Shown here piece after piece: positions 63,529-64,000 of a stretch of DNA of 64,000 nt. How positions within the stretch are numbered: position 1 is the stretch's first letter; every line of letters begins with the position of its first letter. Source of the DNA: an uncultured Sulfitobacter sp. (GTDB taxonomy: Bacteria; Pseudomonadota; Alphaproteobacteria; Rhodobacterales; Rhodobacteraceae). A model generated the notes under the pieces. It was not told where the DNA came from and searched no databases. It saw nothing but the letters and a program-made list of their open reading frames with translations. The stretch lies in assembly GCA_947502265.1 (NCBI GenBank), contig CANMZB010000008.1:1-64000 (forward strand), read 5' to 3'. A program made the translations under genes and the position numbers.

Positions 63529-64000
63529 ATGCAGGAAAAAACGCTTTGCCAACTGATCACACGCGCTCCACGCCATACGGCACCTCCCGACGCGGGTTTG
63601 CCGCTTGAGGCATTCGATGCGGGGCTGCACGATTTGTTGGCGGGCACGGCTGCACTTTCGCCCTATCTTGGCGGGCTGATAACGCGCGAGGCGGATTGGC
63701 TTCAGGAGGCGGTTGACGCACCCCAGGCGGCTTTGGCCGCGTTGATCGCCGCGCCTGTGGAAATGCAGGCAGATACATTGGCGGCCGGGCTGCGCCAGGG
63801 CAAGCGGCGTGTGGCGCTGTTGGCGGGGCTGGCCGATCTGGGCGGCGCGTGGAGCCTTGAAGACGTCACCGGCGCGCTGACCGGCTTTGCCGATGCGGCC
63901 ACGCAGGCCGCATTGCGTGTGGGTGTCGCGGCCCAGATAAAACGTGGCAAGATGCCCGGCCTTATGGAAGAGGATGCCTTGAGCGCAGGCGGTATGACCG
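63529..64000 (+). CDS. glnE: Glutamine synthetase adenylyltransferase, N-terminal part (runs off window)
   Basis: The frame from ATG 63529 is open to the window end (157 codons). SPYLGGLITREADWLQEAVD, LRQGKRRVALLAGLADLGGA, WSLEDVTGALTGFADAATQA and the last visible AGGMT agree with the N-terminal adenylyl-removing domain of GlnE; the catalytic GSDLD-like motif would follow just outside. GlnE adenylylates GlnA in response to PII, linking to the ntr genes earlier in the window. The start choice is uncertain, as upstream in-frame codons are few. Confidence 0.85.
   Translation, partial: MQEKTLCQLITRAPRHTAPPDAGLPLEAFDAGLHDLLAGTAALSPYLGGLITREADWLQEAVDAPQAALAALIAAPVEMQADTLAAGLRQGKRRVALLAGLADLGGAWSLEDVTGALTGFADAATQAALRVGVAAQIKRGKMPGLMEEDALSAGGMT

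Noticed and set aside
1..64000. CRISPR array, toxin-antitoxin pair, or prophage
   Set aside because: No regularly spaced direct repeats, no cas genes, and no adjacent small toxin/antitoxin genes or phage structural genes were seen.

Overview
The window is a chromosomal segment of an alphaproteobacterium, almost certainly a Rhodobacterales (Roseobacter-group) bacterium. The evidence is the G+C-rich coding sequence, the block dusB(nifR3)-ntrB-ntrC-ntrY-ntrX-trkA-trkH-hfq-hflX in this order, an NtrC without the sigma-54 contact loop, several small families typical of this order (DUF6477, DUF6456, DUF4167, DUF2852), a fused IspDF, and a MttB-family methyltransferase without pyrrolysine.

Layout. 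1-2150 is a decayed mobile region beside the 3' end of guaA: a P4-type integrase remnant, a small gene with a stop at codon 3, and an inactivated IS5-family element. 2158-13000 holds guaA, an mttB-like gene, lipA, hpt, a COQ10/RatA-like gene, an MmgE/PrpD gene, and the overlapping ispDF-pgpA-cinA run. 13126-25608 is the nitrogen-regulation, potassium-uptake and Hfq/HflX block. 25660-30432 is a urease cluster (ureD-ureA-small membrane gene-ureB-ureC-ureE-ureF-ureG, minus strand) that is visibly decaying: ureA, ureB, ureE and the small gene are open, while ureD, ureC, ureF and ureG carry nonsense mutations, frameshifts, a 7-bp tandem duplication and large deletions. An IS5-like transposase tail borders it.

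30920-43050 holds a DMT exporter, SelO, a GNAT enzyme overlapping a nucleoside hydrolase, MazG, an M20 amidohydrolase followed by two tandem ureohydrolases (agmatinase type), and prfA-prmC. Two near-identical tRNA-Asp genes follow a degraded stretch at 43085-43979. 44372-57138 carries surface-polymer-type genes, a DsbA-like protein, an M48 protease, an aminotransferase, amidase AmiC, PBP1A, prfB, an amidase and a Rieske oxygenase. 58431-61071 is the ilvBH operon, preceded by a well-formed leader-peptide attenuator (codons Leu-Val-Val-Ile-Val, competing stems, U-tract). The window ends with an Ate/Bpt-type aminoacyltransferase, an RDD protein, a DUF2852 protein and the start of glnE.

The genes connect around nitrogen: NtrBC/NtrYX sensing, GlnE control of glutamine synthetase, branched-chain amino acid synthesis under attenuation, and ureohydrolases predicted to release urea next to a urease that can no longer be made. 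The most unusual observations are the urease decay series, two homologous ~40-bp palindromic inserts in opposite orientation inside the IS5 transposase, and the ilv attenuator.
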